A stretch of 25,760 bases of DNA from assembly GCA_017633615.1 (NCBI GenBank), contig JAGBPB010000107.1, positions 1 through 25,760 of the forward strand, in the 5' to 3' direction. The notes under the pieces are model-generated. The model saw only the letters and a program-made list of their open reading frames with translations, ran no database searches and was not told the origin of the DNA. Made by a program: the position numbers and the translations under genes. Source of the DNA: Bacteroidaceae bacterium (lineage in GTDB: Bacteria > Bacteroidota > Bacteroidia > Bacteroidales > Bacteroidaceae). Positions within the stretch are counted from its first letter, which is position 1. Each line of letters starts with the position of its first letter. Shown here piece after piece: positions 16,858-23,797 of the stretch.

Positions 16858-17868
16858 TTATTCTATTGAACTTTCTTTCATATTCTTATACAGCACAATC
16901 CTGAGCACCAGCGCATAGAGAACTGCCAGACCGGGAATCCACGTCAACCATAACAACAGATGTCGGCTTATAATAGAATACAGATAATAACCATGATTTT
17001 CTTCTAAAGTAGGCTGCGCAAGAACCCTGTACAAATACTTTCCGGCAACGTTCAGATTCTCAAGACATGATAGCAGCGCGTAAGCGATTACAAATATAAC
17101 CAGCAGACGTACTCTTATATGCCGTATGAACTCATCCTCCTGCTTTTCTTTGGAAAGACACACCATGAATACTCCTGTATATGCCACCAGCGGCAGAAAC
17201 AGACATACCCACAAGTACAGTTTGACCAGCCATAGCATCTTACCATACCAACACAACACGTTCACATACTTGTTTATAATGATCGTTACCGGAACTAACA
17301 CAAGAGTCACTCCAAGCAACCACCATCCTGTCTTTTTATAACGGTTTGGAAGCAGCAATGACGAATAAACGGTACCCACGCCTACGCGCTTGAGAACCTT
17401 TAACAACACTATGTATAACAGTTCCAGGTTAGCAGCAAACCTGAAATAACCAAAGATACCAAGTAAATGCTCCAGAACAGGGTAATTCCAGAGCATAAAA
17501 CCATCAGCCTCACCTTTCATCAAAGGTACAGTCCGCAAAATGGTAAATTTCTGAAAACGCCAGCCTATAAATTCAGCCATCCCGCTTGACAATATCAGTA
17601 TCATCGCTGTAATTGTCAATGCCCGATAACGTACCGCTCTGACATACTCATCCTCAGTACCCTCCTGGGATAGGCATGCCACTAACAGAAAAGGACAATA
17701 CAGTACCGTTAGAATCTCTTCTATAATTTGGAGCCAATCCTCACCCACATCCTGTTTAAGAACTGTGTAAAGGGCAATCTCGCAGGCAAATATAACTGCG
17801 CACACCACAAGCCCAATCACCTGCCACCTGTGCGGCAAAAGCGTAAGATGTTTCCTGTAATCTTTCAT
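16858..17868 (-). CDS. Polytopic membrane protein with internal duplication (copy A)
   Basis: From ATG at 17868 the protein has 336 residues, starting MKDYRKHLTLLPHRWQVIG as its paralogue starts MKDYKKQLTLLPHKWQVYG. A longer in-frame reading from 17919 would start upstream of the promoter -7 box and is rejected. Module one has CLSQEGTEDE at 65-74 and RYR; module two has LLLPNRYKKTGW at 171-182 and CLSKEKQEDE at 237-246 with RVR. It is the first gene of a three-gene operon (copy A, copy B, XRE regulator). The repeated acidic-basic motif next to membrane segments suggests a pseudo-two-fold arrangement. Function unknown; a transport, signalling or immunity role is speculation. Confidence 0.75.
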   Translation of the reverse strand: MKDYRKHLTLLPHRWQVIGLVVCAVIFACEIALYTVLKQDVGEDWLQIIEEILTVLYCPFLLVACLSQEGTEDEYVRAVRYRALTITAMILILSSGMAEFIGWRFQKFTILRTVPLMKGEADGFMLWNYPVLEHLLGIFGYFRFAANLELLYIVLLKVLKRVGVGTVYSSLLLPNRYKKTGWWLLGVTLVLVPVTIIINKYVNVLCWYGKMLWLVKLYLWVCLFLPLVAYTGVFMVCLSKEKQEDEFIRHIRVRLLVIFVIAYALLSCLENLNVAGKYLYRVLAQPTLEENHGYYLYSIISRHLLLWLTWIPGLAVLYALVLRIVLYKNMKESSIE

Positions 17869-17919
17869 TATTGTAAAGTTTGATGCGACAAATGTAACAC
17901 GCACTTTACAATATTGCAA
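17866..17919 (-). promoter_or_regulatory. Promoter and operator-like inverted repeat of the membrane protein/XRE operon
   Basis: On the minus strand TTG (17917-17919) is followed after 20 bases by TACATTTG (17889-17896), a full -7 match. Arms at 17866-17879 and 17903-17916 form an inverted repeat matching 13 of 14 positions, with a perfect 10-bp core (ATTGTAAAGT/ACTTTACAAT, 23-base spacer). The arms flank the -7 box, one overlapping the start codon, as expected of a repressor operator. Confidence 0.65.
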
Positions 17920-17969
17920 GCAAAATTTACAGAATAACTTTTGTTAACAATAGAGGCTTGTTTGGAGTG

Positions 17970-18482
17970 TTACTCTTTAATTTGGATTCCGTCAAGCAGT
18001 TCCTTGATCTTTTTCTTGAGCTCTCTCTGGGTCTGGCGGTCTCCCTCACAGAGTTCCCTGATTTCTTTGTTTGATCTACGGGTGAACTGCCTTTTAAGTT
18101 TTTTGAGAGTCTTGGCGTCAAACTTCTCAATTTTCTTGTCTTTCAGTTGATTCAGCATGCCGTCATCGCCTGCCAGAGTATTGTAGATTACCTGTACCAG
18201 CAGGAAAGGATGGCTGGATTTAAGATCAAAATTGAGATCGAGCTTGAAATTCAGATTAACAGGATCAACACCTCCAGGGTAGTTATCGGCTATGTCATTA
18301 AAGAAATCCTTAAGGGATCCCCAAATCTGGCCTATCTTGGGGTTGTCCAGACGAATCATTGTATTGATAGAATCTCCACTTTCAGTAACAGTGTTCCGGG
18401 CACCTGCAGACTGTGGAATACAAACAAGAATCATAAGCAGGAATACTCCTGACAAACGCTTTAAGGTTGTTCTTGGAATCAT
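17970..18482 (-). CDS. Small secreted protein of unknown function
   Basis: The 170-residue protein starts MIPRTTLKRLSGVFLLMILV with a signal peptide, and cleavage is likely near QSAGA (about residue 28). The mature part has a middle segment (MIRLDNPKIGQIWGSLKDFFNDIADNYPGG) and a strongly basic, probably helical C-terminus (KKIEKFDAKTLKKLKRQFTRRSNKEI). I do not recognise the family. It lies between the M56/BlaI cassette and the duplicated membrane protein operon, on the same strand as both, with a -7-like box upstream and no terminator seen downstream. Membership in either neighbouring unit is unproven. Confidence 0.6.
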   Translation of the reverse strand: MIPRTTLKRLSGVFLLMILVCIPQSAGARNTVTESGDSINTMIRLDNPKIGQIWGSLKDFFNDIADNYPGGVDPVNLNFKLDLNFDLKSSHPFLLVQVIYNTLAGDDGMLNQLKDKKIEKFDAKTLKKLKRQFTRRSNKEIRELCEGDRQTQRELKKKIKELLDGIQIKE

Positions 18483-18493
18483 ATTGAGATATG

Positions 18494-18536
18494 TTTTAAG
18501 TTTAGTAGTCTTACAATAGACGCACCAAACTTAAAA
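18494..18536 (-). promoter_or_regulatory. Promoter region with perfect 10-bp inverted repeat
   Basis: TTTTAAGTTT (18494-18503) and AAACTTAAAA (18527-18536) are perfect inverted repeats 23 bases apart, 12 bases before the ATG of the secreted protein gene. On the minus strand TAAGTTTG (18526-18533) fits the -7 box and overlaps the upstream arm. A TTG lies 17 bases further up, which is slightly short spacing. Confidence 0.45.
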
Positions 18537-18548
18537 ATGTTATAAAGA

Positions 18549-18578
18549 GACAAAAGGGACTGAATGGTCCCCTTTGTC
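18549..18578 (-). terminator. Terminator-like hairpin after the M56 gene
   Basis: The 12-base arms GACAAAAGGGAC and GTCCCCTTTGTC pair with one mismatch around a six-base loop. The hairpin lies 14 bases past the M56 stop codon. The tail on the minus strand is only moderately T-rich. Confidence 0.6.
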
Positions 18579-18592
18579 ATTTGAATGTTGTA

Positions 18593-20098
18593 TTATTCTC
18601 CAATCTGGTTTCTTAAAATTCCGCGATTAAAGAATGTGCGGGATATGGAATCTGCTTCATTCGGGGAGACTTCCTTGCCATCTACAAGAACTCGTTTGAC
18701 ACTCTTTCCATTAACCGTGATATTTCCATCGTCATCAATTTCAACACCTGGGAGTTTCTTTATCAATTCGTTGATATCCGTGCCTTCAGGAAGGCGGTAT
18801 GCGGTTGCGCTAAATTGGGAATCCTTCTTGTCCTCACTTGTTATTGAAACCTGGTCTGTGTTTTCATCAACGTTTACCATTATTTTCCGGCTGTATCCTT
18901 CAGGCGTTTTACCCTCAACTTCATCAACTATATCATTGGCATAAATGGGTTTTTCGGCGTCGCTGAAATACTCTCTTCCATTGACCAGAATTCTTCTTAC
19001 AGGCTTGCCGTTAATGGTTATGTTTCCGTCATCATCAGCCTGGACACCGGGTAAAGATTTGATGAGCTCATCAACAGATTTTCCATCCGGTAATTTGTAG
19101 GCCTCAGCCTCCCAAGTAATCTCCTTTTCAGGATTCAGGTTCTCATATTTGAGTGTTCCTTCATACTTAAGCGTGTCATAGTCAAGGACGACACGGCCTA
19201 CTACTTTTTGGGGCGTTTGGGCGGACTCTGCGTTGTCATAAACGTAACTGACCTTGGTGCGTGCATTTACAGCCAGACAAATGCAAACCAAGGGGAGAAG
19301 ATAGAGTGCTCTAAGCAGACTCCTTCTGGTTGATGTTTCCTTTTCCATCATAAAAATTCTGTTTTTTAAAATACTGTGATTGAAATTATTAGCTATTGTG
19401 TATCCGTTCATCGCGGCCGCTTTGCTTATGAGCAGATACTGATAACTGCGTAAATCGGTGCCGGCGCGGAGTACGGCGTCATCGGCCTCATACTCATGTA
19501 CTGCGCGCAGGTCAATGCAGAGCATCCAGATGGCGGGATTGAACCACTGGACTGCCGTAACAAGGTCTGTTATAAGGACATCAATGGAGTGGTGGAGTGC
19601 CACGTGGGCTTTCTCATGACGTATTATAGCCTGATTCCCACATTTCCAGTCTGCCTCTGATATTACTATGTGGCCCATCCAGCTGAATGACGGGACAGCG
19701 GCTTCCATAACATATATGATGGTGCCGTCAGCCAATACTTCCCGGCGAGCTCTCCTTATTATACTGCGCACGCGCAGGATAGATGCTGTTATTCTGAGCA
19801 GGCCCCAGACCAAACCTATGGCATATAACGCTATGAGGGCTATATGCCACCAGGGGGTAGCTGATGCAGGTGCATCTGTAGCAACCTGCATAAATGAGGC
19901 CGCAGGCATAGGTATGACCTGTGTCTTGTGGATGGTAATAATGCAAACAGGGAGTAAGAATGACAGTAAAGCCGTTCCCAGAAGCACCACTCTGTTGAGT
20001 CTGTGCCACGTATCCTTGCTTAAGAACAGACGGTAGAATATGTAGAAGACGGCCATTATGACCGCAACTTTCAATTGGTATATAAGGAAGGTCATCAT
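18593..20098 (-). CDS. M56 (BlaR1/MecR1-like) membrane metallopeptidase with plug-like repeats
   Basis: The 501-residue protein has membrane segments at about 3-25, 36-56 and 85-105. The zinc protease motif is HEKAH at 161-165, with the downstream HEYEADD at 201-207 supplying the likely third ligand. A last membrane segment follows at about 261-279. In the BlaR1/MecR1 model the protease is activated by an outside signal and inactivates the BlaI repressor. The C-terminal 220 residues, presumably periplasmic, carry two copies of one unit: AYKLPDG..VDELIKSLPG with DDDGNITINGK (about 333-375), and AYRLPEG..INELIKKLPG with DDDGNITVNGK (about 434-476). Such units are familiar from N-terminal regions of Bacteroidota outer-membrane beta-barrel receptors rather than from a penicillin-binding sensor. 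The start overlaps the blaI stop by four bases (a second ATG directly follows). Confidence 0.88.
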   Translation of the reverse strand: MMTFLIYQLKVAVIMAVFYIFYRLFLSKDTWHRLNRVVLLGTALLSFLLPVCIITIHKTQVIPMPAASFMQVATDAPASATPWWHIALIALYAIGLVWGLLRITASILRVRSIIRRARREVLADGTIIYVMEAAVPSFSWMGHIVISEADWKCGNQAIIRHEKAHVALHHSIDVLITDLVTAVQWFNPAIWMLCIDLRAVHEYEADDAVLRAGTDLRSYQYLLISKAAAMNGYTIANNFNHSILKNRIFMMEKETSTRRSLLRALYLLPLVCICLAVNARTKVSYVYDNAESAQTPQKVVGRVVLDYDTLKYEGTLKYENLNPEKEITWEAEAYKLPDGKSVDELIKSLPGVQADDDGNITINGKPVRRILVNGREYFSDAEKPIYANDIVDEVEGKTPEGYSRKIMVNVDENTDQVSITSEDKKDSQFSATAYRLPEGTDINELIKKLPGVEIDDDGNITVNGKSVKRVLVDGKEVSPNEADSISRTFFNRGILRNQIGE

Positions 20099-20472
20099 TT
20101 TTCTTTCTTTTCCAGGTGTTCAATAAGTTCTTTCAACTCATCTATGGAGACCTTGCCGTCACCCACAAATGCTGATACCGCATTGAGATAGGAGTTGCCA
20201 AAGTAGTTGCCTATGAATCCGCCCATTGAGAACCGGCTGTACTCATCGCGTGTTACAATAGGGAAGTACTGATAGGTGGGACCGTATGCCTTGTGGTCCA
20301 GGAATCCGTCAACCTCCAGTTCACGCACCTGTGTGGATAGCGTATTGAAATGTGGCTTGGGTTCGGGGTAGAGTTCGCGTAGTTCGCGGACAAAGAGTTC
20401 ACCCTTGTCCCAGAAGTGGTTCATGATGACCTCTTTCTTCTCACTAAGCTTGGTTATTTCTTTCTTTTTCAT
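20095..20472 (-). CDS. BlaI/MecI-type transcriptional repressor
   Basis: From ATG at 20472 the protein has 125 residues: a winged-helix domain (MKKKEITKLSEKKEVIMNHFWDKGELFVRELRELYPEPKPHFNTLSTQVRELEVDGFLDHKAYG in outline) and a C-terminal helical dimerisation part. A longer reading from 20526 would begin inside the promoter and is rejected. The protein pairs with the M56 protease encoded by the overlapping downstream gene in the BlaI/BlaR1 manner. The operator GTAACTA..TAGTTAC lies in its own promoter, so autorepression is likely. No beta-lactamase gene is nearby, so the regulated target is unknown. Confidence 0.9.
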   Translation of the reverse strand: MKKKEITKLSEKKEVIMNHFWDKGELFVRELRELYPEPKPHFNTLSTQVRELEVDGFLDHKAYGPTYQYFPIVTRDEYSRFSMGGFIGNYFGNSYLNAVSAFVGDGKVSIDELKELIEHLEKKEK

Positions 20473-20481
20473 AATTCGGTT

Positions 20482-20526
20482 GTAACTAGTACCGATGCAA
20501 ATGTAACTACTAAAATAGTTACTCAA
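20482..20526 (-). promoter_or_regulatory. Promoter and operator of the blaI-M56 cassette
   Basis: On the minus strand TTG (20524-20526) is followed after 18 bases by TACATTTG (20498-20505). GTAACTA (20503-20509) and TAGTTAC (20516-20522) form a perfect 7-bp inverted repeat with a six-base spacer covering the core promoter. A third GTAACTA lies downstream at 20482-20488. This is the layout expected for a BlaI-type repressor. Confidence 0.7.
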
Positions 20527-20565
20527 CGATTTATTTAGTTAACAATTGCAAAAACAAACAAAAAT

Positions 20566-20590
20566 CCCGCTCACAGGGTTTGTGGGCGGG
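20566..20590 (-). terminator. Terminator of the ECF sigma operon
   Basis: CCCGC and CACA (20566-20575) pair with TGTG and GCGGG (20581-20590), with one unpaired base on each side and a GGGTT loop. A T-rich tail follows on the minus strand. It lies 30 bases past the stop codon of the anti-sigma-like gene. Confidence 0.75.
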
Positions 20591-20620
20591 GTCGTTGTGG
20601 GACACTTTGGCGGAGTGTAA

Positions 20621-20992
20621 TCAGAACTGTACCTTGCGGGTGCGGGAGAGCAGGAGAGCCAGGGAGACGGAGAGGGCGGCTACAGGTATGAAGAGGTATT
20701 GTTTCCATGTGGTCAGGAAAATACATATCTTGTCAAATGTGCCGGCATCGACCTGGCTCATATCTACCGGATACAGATAGCCTATAAACATGGCGGCGGC
20801 ACCTATTATGATACCTATAACAAGCGTAACGATAAGTGTTATGCGTCCGTGGGAGCGCTGGCGGTCCACCTCAGCCTTGATGCCCTCAACCTGATTCATG
20901 CGGCGCTGGGTCTCAAGCAGGAATGTGGGGTCATCCTTTACCTGTGGCTTGGTGCTGCGCAGAAACTCTTCAATATTGTCCTTTCCGTTCAT
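20621..20992 (-). CDS. Two-TM membrane protein, anti-sigma-like partner of the ECF factor
   Basis: The 123-residue protein has a soluble N-terminal part (NIEEFLRSTKPQVKDDPTFLLETQRRMNQVEGIKAEVDRQR) and two membrane segments (about 52-73 and 94-112), with a short basic tail. The layout of a cytoplasmic stretch followed by membrane helices, directly after a sigma factor with a four-base overlap (ATGA), suggests an anti-sigma factor or accessory. No zinc-binding anti-sigma motif is present. Proteins of this shape recur beside ECF factors in Bacteroidota, from memory. Confidence 0.65.
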   Translation of the reverse strand: MNGKDNIEEFLRSTKPQVKDDPTFLLETQRRMNQVEGIKAEVDRQRSHGRITLIVTLVIGIIIGAAAMFIGYLYPVDMSQVDAGTFDKICIFLTTWKQYLFIPVAALSVSLALLLSRTRKVQF

Positions 20993-21474
20993 ATGCTCAA
21001 ATATTCTTTTAGGTGATTACGGCCGGTAGAGAGCAGGTATTTCACTGTACCGGACGGGATTTGCATTATGGATGATATCTCTTTTATGTCGTGGTCCTCA
21101 AAGTAATGGAGCACGATAGCGGCACGTTCCTTATCGGGAATCCTGTCAAGCGCCTGATATAGTTGCTGATAGCGGAAAGCGTCATCAGTGGAGTCTTCAG
21201 AGAGAACGCTCTGCGCTTCGTAGGATTCACTGGATACCGTGTCAAGAGTAGCCTTGCGGCAGTGGTCTATGAAACAGTTGTACGCAATCCTGAAGAGCCA
21301 GGTGCTGAACTTGGAGAGTCCCAGGAACGAGCCCGATGCCACATAAGCGCGCACCAGGGCATCCTGTGCCAGGTCATCGGCCATAGAGGCGTTGCCGCTG
21401 CACAGTCCAAGCAGAAACCTGCGTAAAGGCTCCTGCTCAGTTCTGACAAGGTCGATGAATCGCTCTTGAGTCAT
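20989..21474 (-). CDS. ECF-type RNA polymerase sigma factor
   Basis: The 161-residue protein has region 2 (ADDLAQDALVRAYVASGSFLGLSKFSTWLFRIAYNCFIDH in outline, about 31-72) and region 4 (YQALDRIPDKERAAIVLHYFEDHDIKEISSIMQIPSGTVKYLL in outline, about 105-148). Regions 1.1 and 3 are missing, which defines an ECF factor. The gene follows the DUF6249 gene by three bases and overlaps the anti-sigma-like gene by four. An ECF-type promoter precedes the operon at 21967-21992, so it probably drives its own expression. The signal is unknown. Confidence 0.93.
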   Translation of the reverse strand: MTQERFIDLVRTEQEPLRRFLLGLCSGNASMADDLAQDALVRAYVASGSFLGLSKFSTWLFRIAYNCFIDHCRKATLDTVSSESYEAQSVLSEDSTDDAFRYQQLYQALDRIPDKERAAIVLHYFEDHDIKEISSIMQIPSGTVKYLLSTGRNHLKEYLSI

Positions 21475-21477
21475 TTT

Positions 21478-21903
21478 TTACTTCTGTGACTTGTTGAGTG
21501 ATTCCTCTTCGGCCTTAAGTTCCTTGGCCAGCATGCGCTTGCCTGCAAAATATGAAATGAAGAGAGCTATACCTACTGCAAATACCACGCTGCCCATTAC
21601 GGTATACTCTGTGGTCCTAAAGTTTCCGCCTGCGTAGGAGAGGATGAGTACTGTAATGCATATGGATGCGCCTATGGCTGTTGCTATGCATGCTCCGGTG
21701 AGCCTGCCCAGCATTTTCTCCTTCAGGGTCTTTTCTTTCTTCTGTGGCTTGAAGTATTCAGGATCAATTGGGGCACCTGCTTCAATTGACTTGAGCAGTA
21801 GCTCTGTCTTCTTGTTGGTTTCATTCTGACTGGTACGGTTGTTCATCCAAACTACCACGATTGGCATAATCACGCAAACTCCGATTAAAAAAAGATAATA
21901 CAT
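21478..21903 (-). CDS. DUF6249-like membrane protein
   Basis: The 141-residue protein has an N-terminal membrane anchor (MYYLFLIGVCVIMPIVVVWM), a polar segment (NNRTSQNETNKKTELLLKSI, DPEYFKPQKK), then two more membrane helices (about 68-91 and 100-118) and a charged tail. Layout and position before an ECF sigma gene fit DUF6249 from memory. It is the first gene of the three-gene sigma cassette and may sense envelope state or hold the sigma factor at the membrane; this is inference. Confidence 0.7.
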   Translation of the reverse strand: MYYLFLIGVCVIMPIVVVWMNNRTSQNETNKKTELLLKSIEAGAPIDPEYFKPQKKEKTLKEKMLGRLTGACIATAIGASICITVLILSYAGGNFRTTEYTVMGSVVFAVGIALFISYFAGKRMLAKELKAEEESLNKSQK

Positions 21904-21966
21904 AATGCTTATAATTTAATTGTTTAACCTTTCCGCTTACTTGCTTTCCTGAGCGGTTTCAACAGT

Positions 21967-21992
21967 TAGACGTAAGCAGGCCGGAAAAGGTT
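21967..21992 (-). promoter_or_regulatory. ECF-type promoter of the sigma cassette
   Basis: On the minus strand AACCTTTTCC (21983-21992) is followed, 17 bases after its AAC, by CGTCTA (21967-21972). AAC and CGTC/GTCTAA elements with 16-17 base spacing are typical of ECF sigma promoters. A partial inverted copy (AACCTTTCC at 21926-21934 and GCTTAC at 21935-21940 against GTAAGC at 21972-21977) lies in the leader. Confidence 0.6.
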
Positions 21993-22025
21993 GGGAAATT
22001 TTGGAAAAAGGACGAAAAAAAGTTT

Positions 22026-22622
22026 TTATAGTGATTTGTTTATGCTTGCTATGTAGTCCAGGACATCATCACGGCCCGATTTGTCAAGTGATGAGGTGAT
22101 GAAGTGGGGAGGCAGTTCCTCCCATTGCTCAGACAAGGTTTCAAGGAATTTGTTTACGTTCTCATTGAGGCGGCCGCGGCCCAGCTTATCGGCCTTGGTA
22201 AAGATTATGCCAAAGGGGACGGCGTTCTCACCAAGCCATTCAATGAACTCCAGGTCTATCTTCTGGGGCTCCAGGCGGCTGTCAATGAGCACGAACAGGG
22301 ATGTCAGTTGCGGGCGCTCCAGAATGTAACTGTCTATGATGCGCTTAAGCTCCTCCTGCTGCTTGTGTCCGCGCTTGGCGTAGCCGTAGCCCGGCAGGTC
22401 AACCAGGTACCACTCATTATTAATAAAGAAATGGTTTATGAGCAGGGTCTTACCGGGTGTGGCCGATGTCATGGCCAGCCCCTTGCGGCCTGTAAGCATG
22501 TTGATGAGGCTGGATTTGCCCACGTTGGAGCGGCCTATGAATGCATATTCAGGCAGAGTGTGCTGCGGACATTTGTTTATGTCAGTATTGCTGATTATAA
22601 ATTCTGCGGTCTTAATCTCCAT
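22026..22622 (-). CDS. engB: Ribosome biogenesis GTPase EngB (YsxC/YihA)
   Basis: The 198-residue TRAFAC GTPase is needed for assembly of the large ribosomal subunit. G1 is [10 protein letters not shown]2 lies in TSATPGKT, G3 is DLPGYG with the family sequence YAKR after it, G4 is TKAD, and G5 is SSLDKSG. Length is normal. It is divergent from recR with 111 bases between the start codons. Confidence 0.96.
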   Translation of the reverse strand: MEIKTAEFIISNTDINKCPQHTLPEYAFIGRSNVGKSSLINMLTGRKGLAMTSATPGKTLLINHFFINNEWYLVDLPGYGYAKRGHKQQEELKRIIDSYILERPQLTSLFVLIDSRLEPQKIDLEFIEWLGENAVPFGIIFTKADKLGRGRLNENVNKFLETLSEQWEELPPHFITSSLDKSGRDDVLDYIASINKSL

Positions 22623-22642
22623 ATTGTGCGGGTTTTGTTTTA

Positions 22643-22650
22643 CAAAAATA
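22643..22650 (-). promoter_or_regulatory. -7 box of engB
   Basis: On the minus strand the bases read TATTTTTG, a full match to TAnnTTTG, 20 bases before the engB ATG. A -33 TTG is not evident at the expected distance. Confidence 0.45.
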
Positions 22651-22704
22651 CGAATTTATACTTTAATGGGCCAGAATCCGTTTCCATAGTAGCCAATTAT
22701 TGTT

Positions 22705-22712
22705 TATTTTTG
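22705..22712 (+). promoter_or_regulatory. -7 box of recR
   Basis: TATTTTTG on the plus strand is a full match to TAnnTTTG, 21 bases before the recR ATG. The -33 element is weak. Confidence 0.45.
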
Positions 22713-22733
22713 TGGAAAAATAGAGGCTTATTT

Positions 22734-23342
22734 ATGAACCGCGAGTATCCGTCGGCCGCATTGGAACGCGCTGTGGGGGAGTTTGCAAAACTGCCCGGCA
22801 TAGGCCGCAAGACCGCCCTGCGCCTGGTGCTGCACATGCTCTCCAAACCAGATGAGGAGGTGAGCACGTTTGGCCGTGTGTTCTCCACACTCAAGCAGGA
22901 TATTAAGTACTGCAAGGTGTGTCATAACATATCGGACACCGATACGTGCGCCATATGCGCCAATCCCAAACGTGACAGCTCAACGCTGTGTGTGGTGGAG
23001 AACGTGCAGGATGTGCTGGCTGTGGAGAGCACCATGCAATTCAACGGGTTGTACCATGTGCTGGGTGGTGTGATATCGCCTATGGACGGGGTGGGGCCGC
23101 AGGATCTGCAGATAGCAAGCCTTGTGGACAGAGTGGCGGCAGGTGGTATAAATGAGGTGATACTGGCGCTCAGCCCCACAATGGAGGGCGATACCACAAA
23201 CTTCTTCATATCGCGCAAGCTGCAGCAGTTTGGCGTGAAGCTGAGCGTTATAGCGCGTGGCGTGGCTGTAGGTAACAATCTGGAGTATGCCGATGAGGTC
23301 TCACTGGGCCGTTCCATCCAGGATCGTACTCCTTTAAAATAA
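22734..23342 (+). CDS. recR: Recombination mediator RecR
   Basis: The 202-residue protein acts with RecO (and RecF) to load RecA on gapped DNA. The N-terminal helix-hairpin-helix reads [22 protein letters not shown]. The zinc finger is [21 protein letters not shown] with four Cys. The Toprim domain starts [14 protein letters not shown] and includes [13 protein letters not shown], and the C-terminal [20 protein letters not shown] is intact. The ATG at 22734 gives the normal family start. The open frame continues far upstream, but only as antisense of engB. Confidence 0.96.
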   Translation: MNREYPSAALERAVGEFAKLPGIGRKTALRLVLHMLSKPDEEVSTFGRVFSTLKQDIKYCKVCHNISDTDTCAICANPKRDSSTLCVVENVQDVLAVESTMQFNGLYHVLGGVISPMDGVGPQDLQIASLVDRVAAGGINEVILALSPTMEGDTTNFFISRKLQQFGVKLSVIARGVAVGNNLEYADEVSLGRSIQDRTPLK

Positions 23343-23353
23343 ATTGATGCAGA

Positions 23354-23791
23354 ATGAATACTAAGAAGATGTCAATTAAGCTTCTGGCAGCATGGATAGC
23401 CATATATGTGATTGCAGGTATAACCGCATTGCTGTTTGAATTCGGACCGCTTAAGGGTGTATCTGTTACTGATACCAAAACCATTTATATACTGGAGGTA
23501 GTGGGAGTGCTTGCATCACTGGCACTGATTCCGTTGGCGCTGCGCGGATTCAAGAAGATGGTGGACCGTCTGGATGAGAAGGAGTATCCGGAGGAGAAGA
23601 TAGGTAAGATTTATATGACATGCTCCCTGCTCAGGCTCCTGGCCTTCTTTTTGGTCATTGAGTTTGGAGTGGTGCTCTATTACATCCTGAATGACTCCAT
23701 AGGTTTATACATAGCAGCCATAGGCGCAATATGCTCTATGTTTGCCATCCCCACCAAGGCGGGCATAGAACATGAGACAGGTTTCTATTAA
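23354..23791 (+). CDS. Four-TM membrane protein, function unknown
   Basis: The 145-residue protein has four hydrophobic segments (about 8-28, 44-64, 88-108 and 112-132) with a charged loop (KKMVDRLDEKEYPEEKIGKIY) in the middle. No known motif is seen. It starts 11 bases after recR and ends seven bases before the glycosyltransferase ATG, so the four genes recR to GNAT are probably one transcript. The recR-membrane protein-glycosyltransferase order is familiar in Bacteroidales. Confidence 0.75.
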   Translation: MNTKKMSIKLLAAWIAIYVIAGITALLFEFGPLKGVSVTDTKTIYILEVVGVLASLALIPLALRGFKKMVDRLDEKEYPEEKIGKIYMTCSLLRLLAFFLVIEFGVVLYYILNDSIGLYIAAIGAICSMFAIPTKAGIEHETGFY

Positions 23792-23797
23792 TTGTTC

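Noticed and set aside
17869..17919. Upstream extension of the first duplicated membrane protein (start at 17919)
   Set aside because: It would begin upstream of the -7 box; the paralogue starts MKDYKKQLTLLPH, matching the ATG at 17868.
18593..20472. Beta-lactam resistance locus
   Set aside because: Repressor and M56 protease are of the BlaI/BlaR1 type, but there is no penicillin-binding sensor domain and no beta-lactamase gene in the window.
20473..20526. Upstream extension of the BlaI-type protein (start at 20526)
   Set aside because: The extra residues are encoded by the promoter and operator, and the family starts near MKKKEITKL.
22104..22733. Open frame continuing upstream of recR on the plus strand
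   Set aside because: It is antisense to engB, has no protein-like motifs, and RecR has its usual start at 22734.
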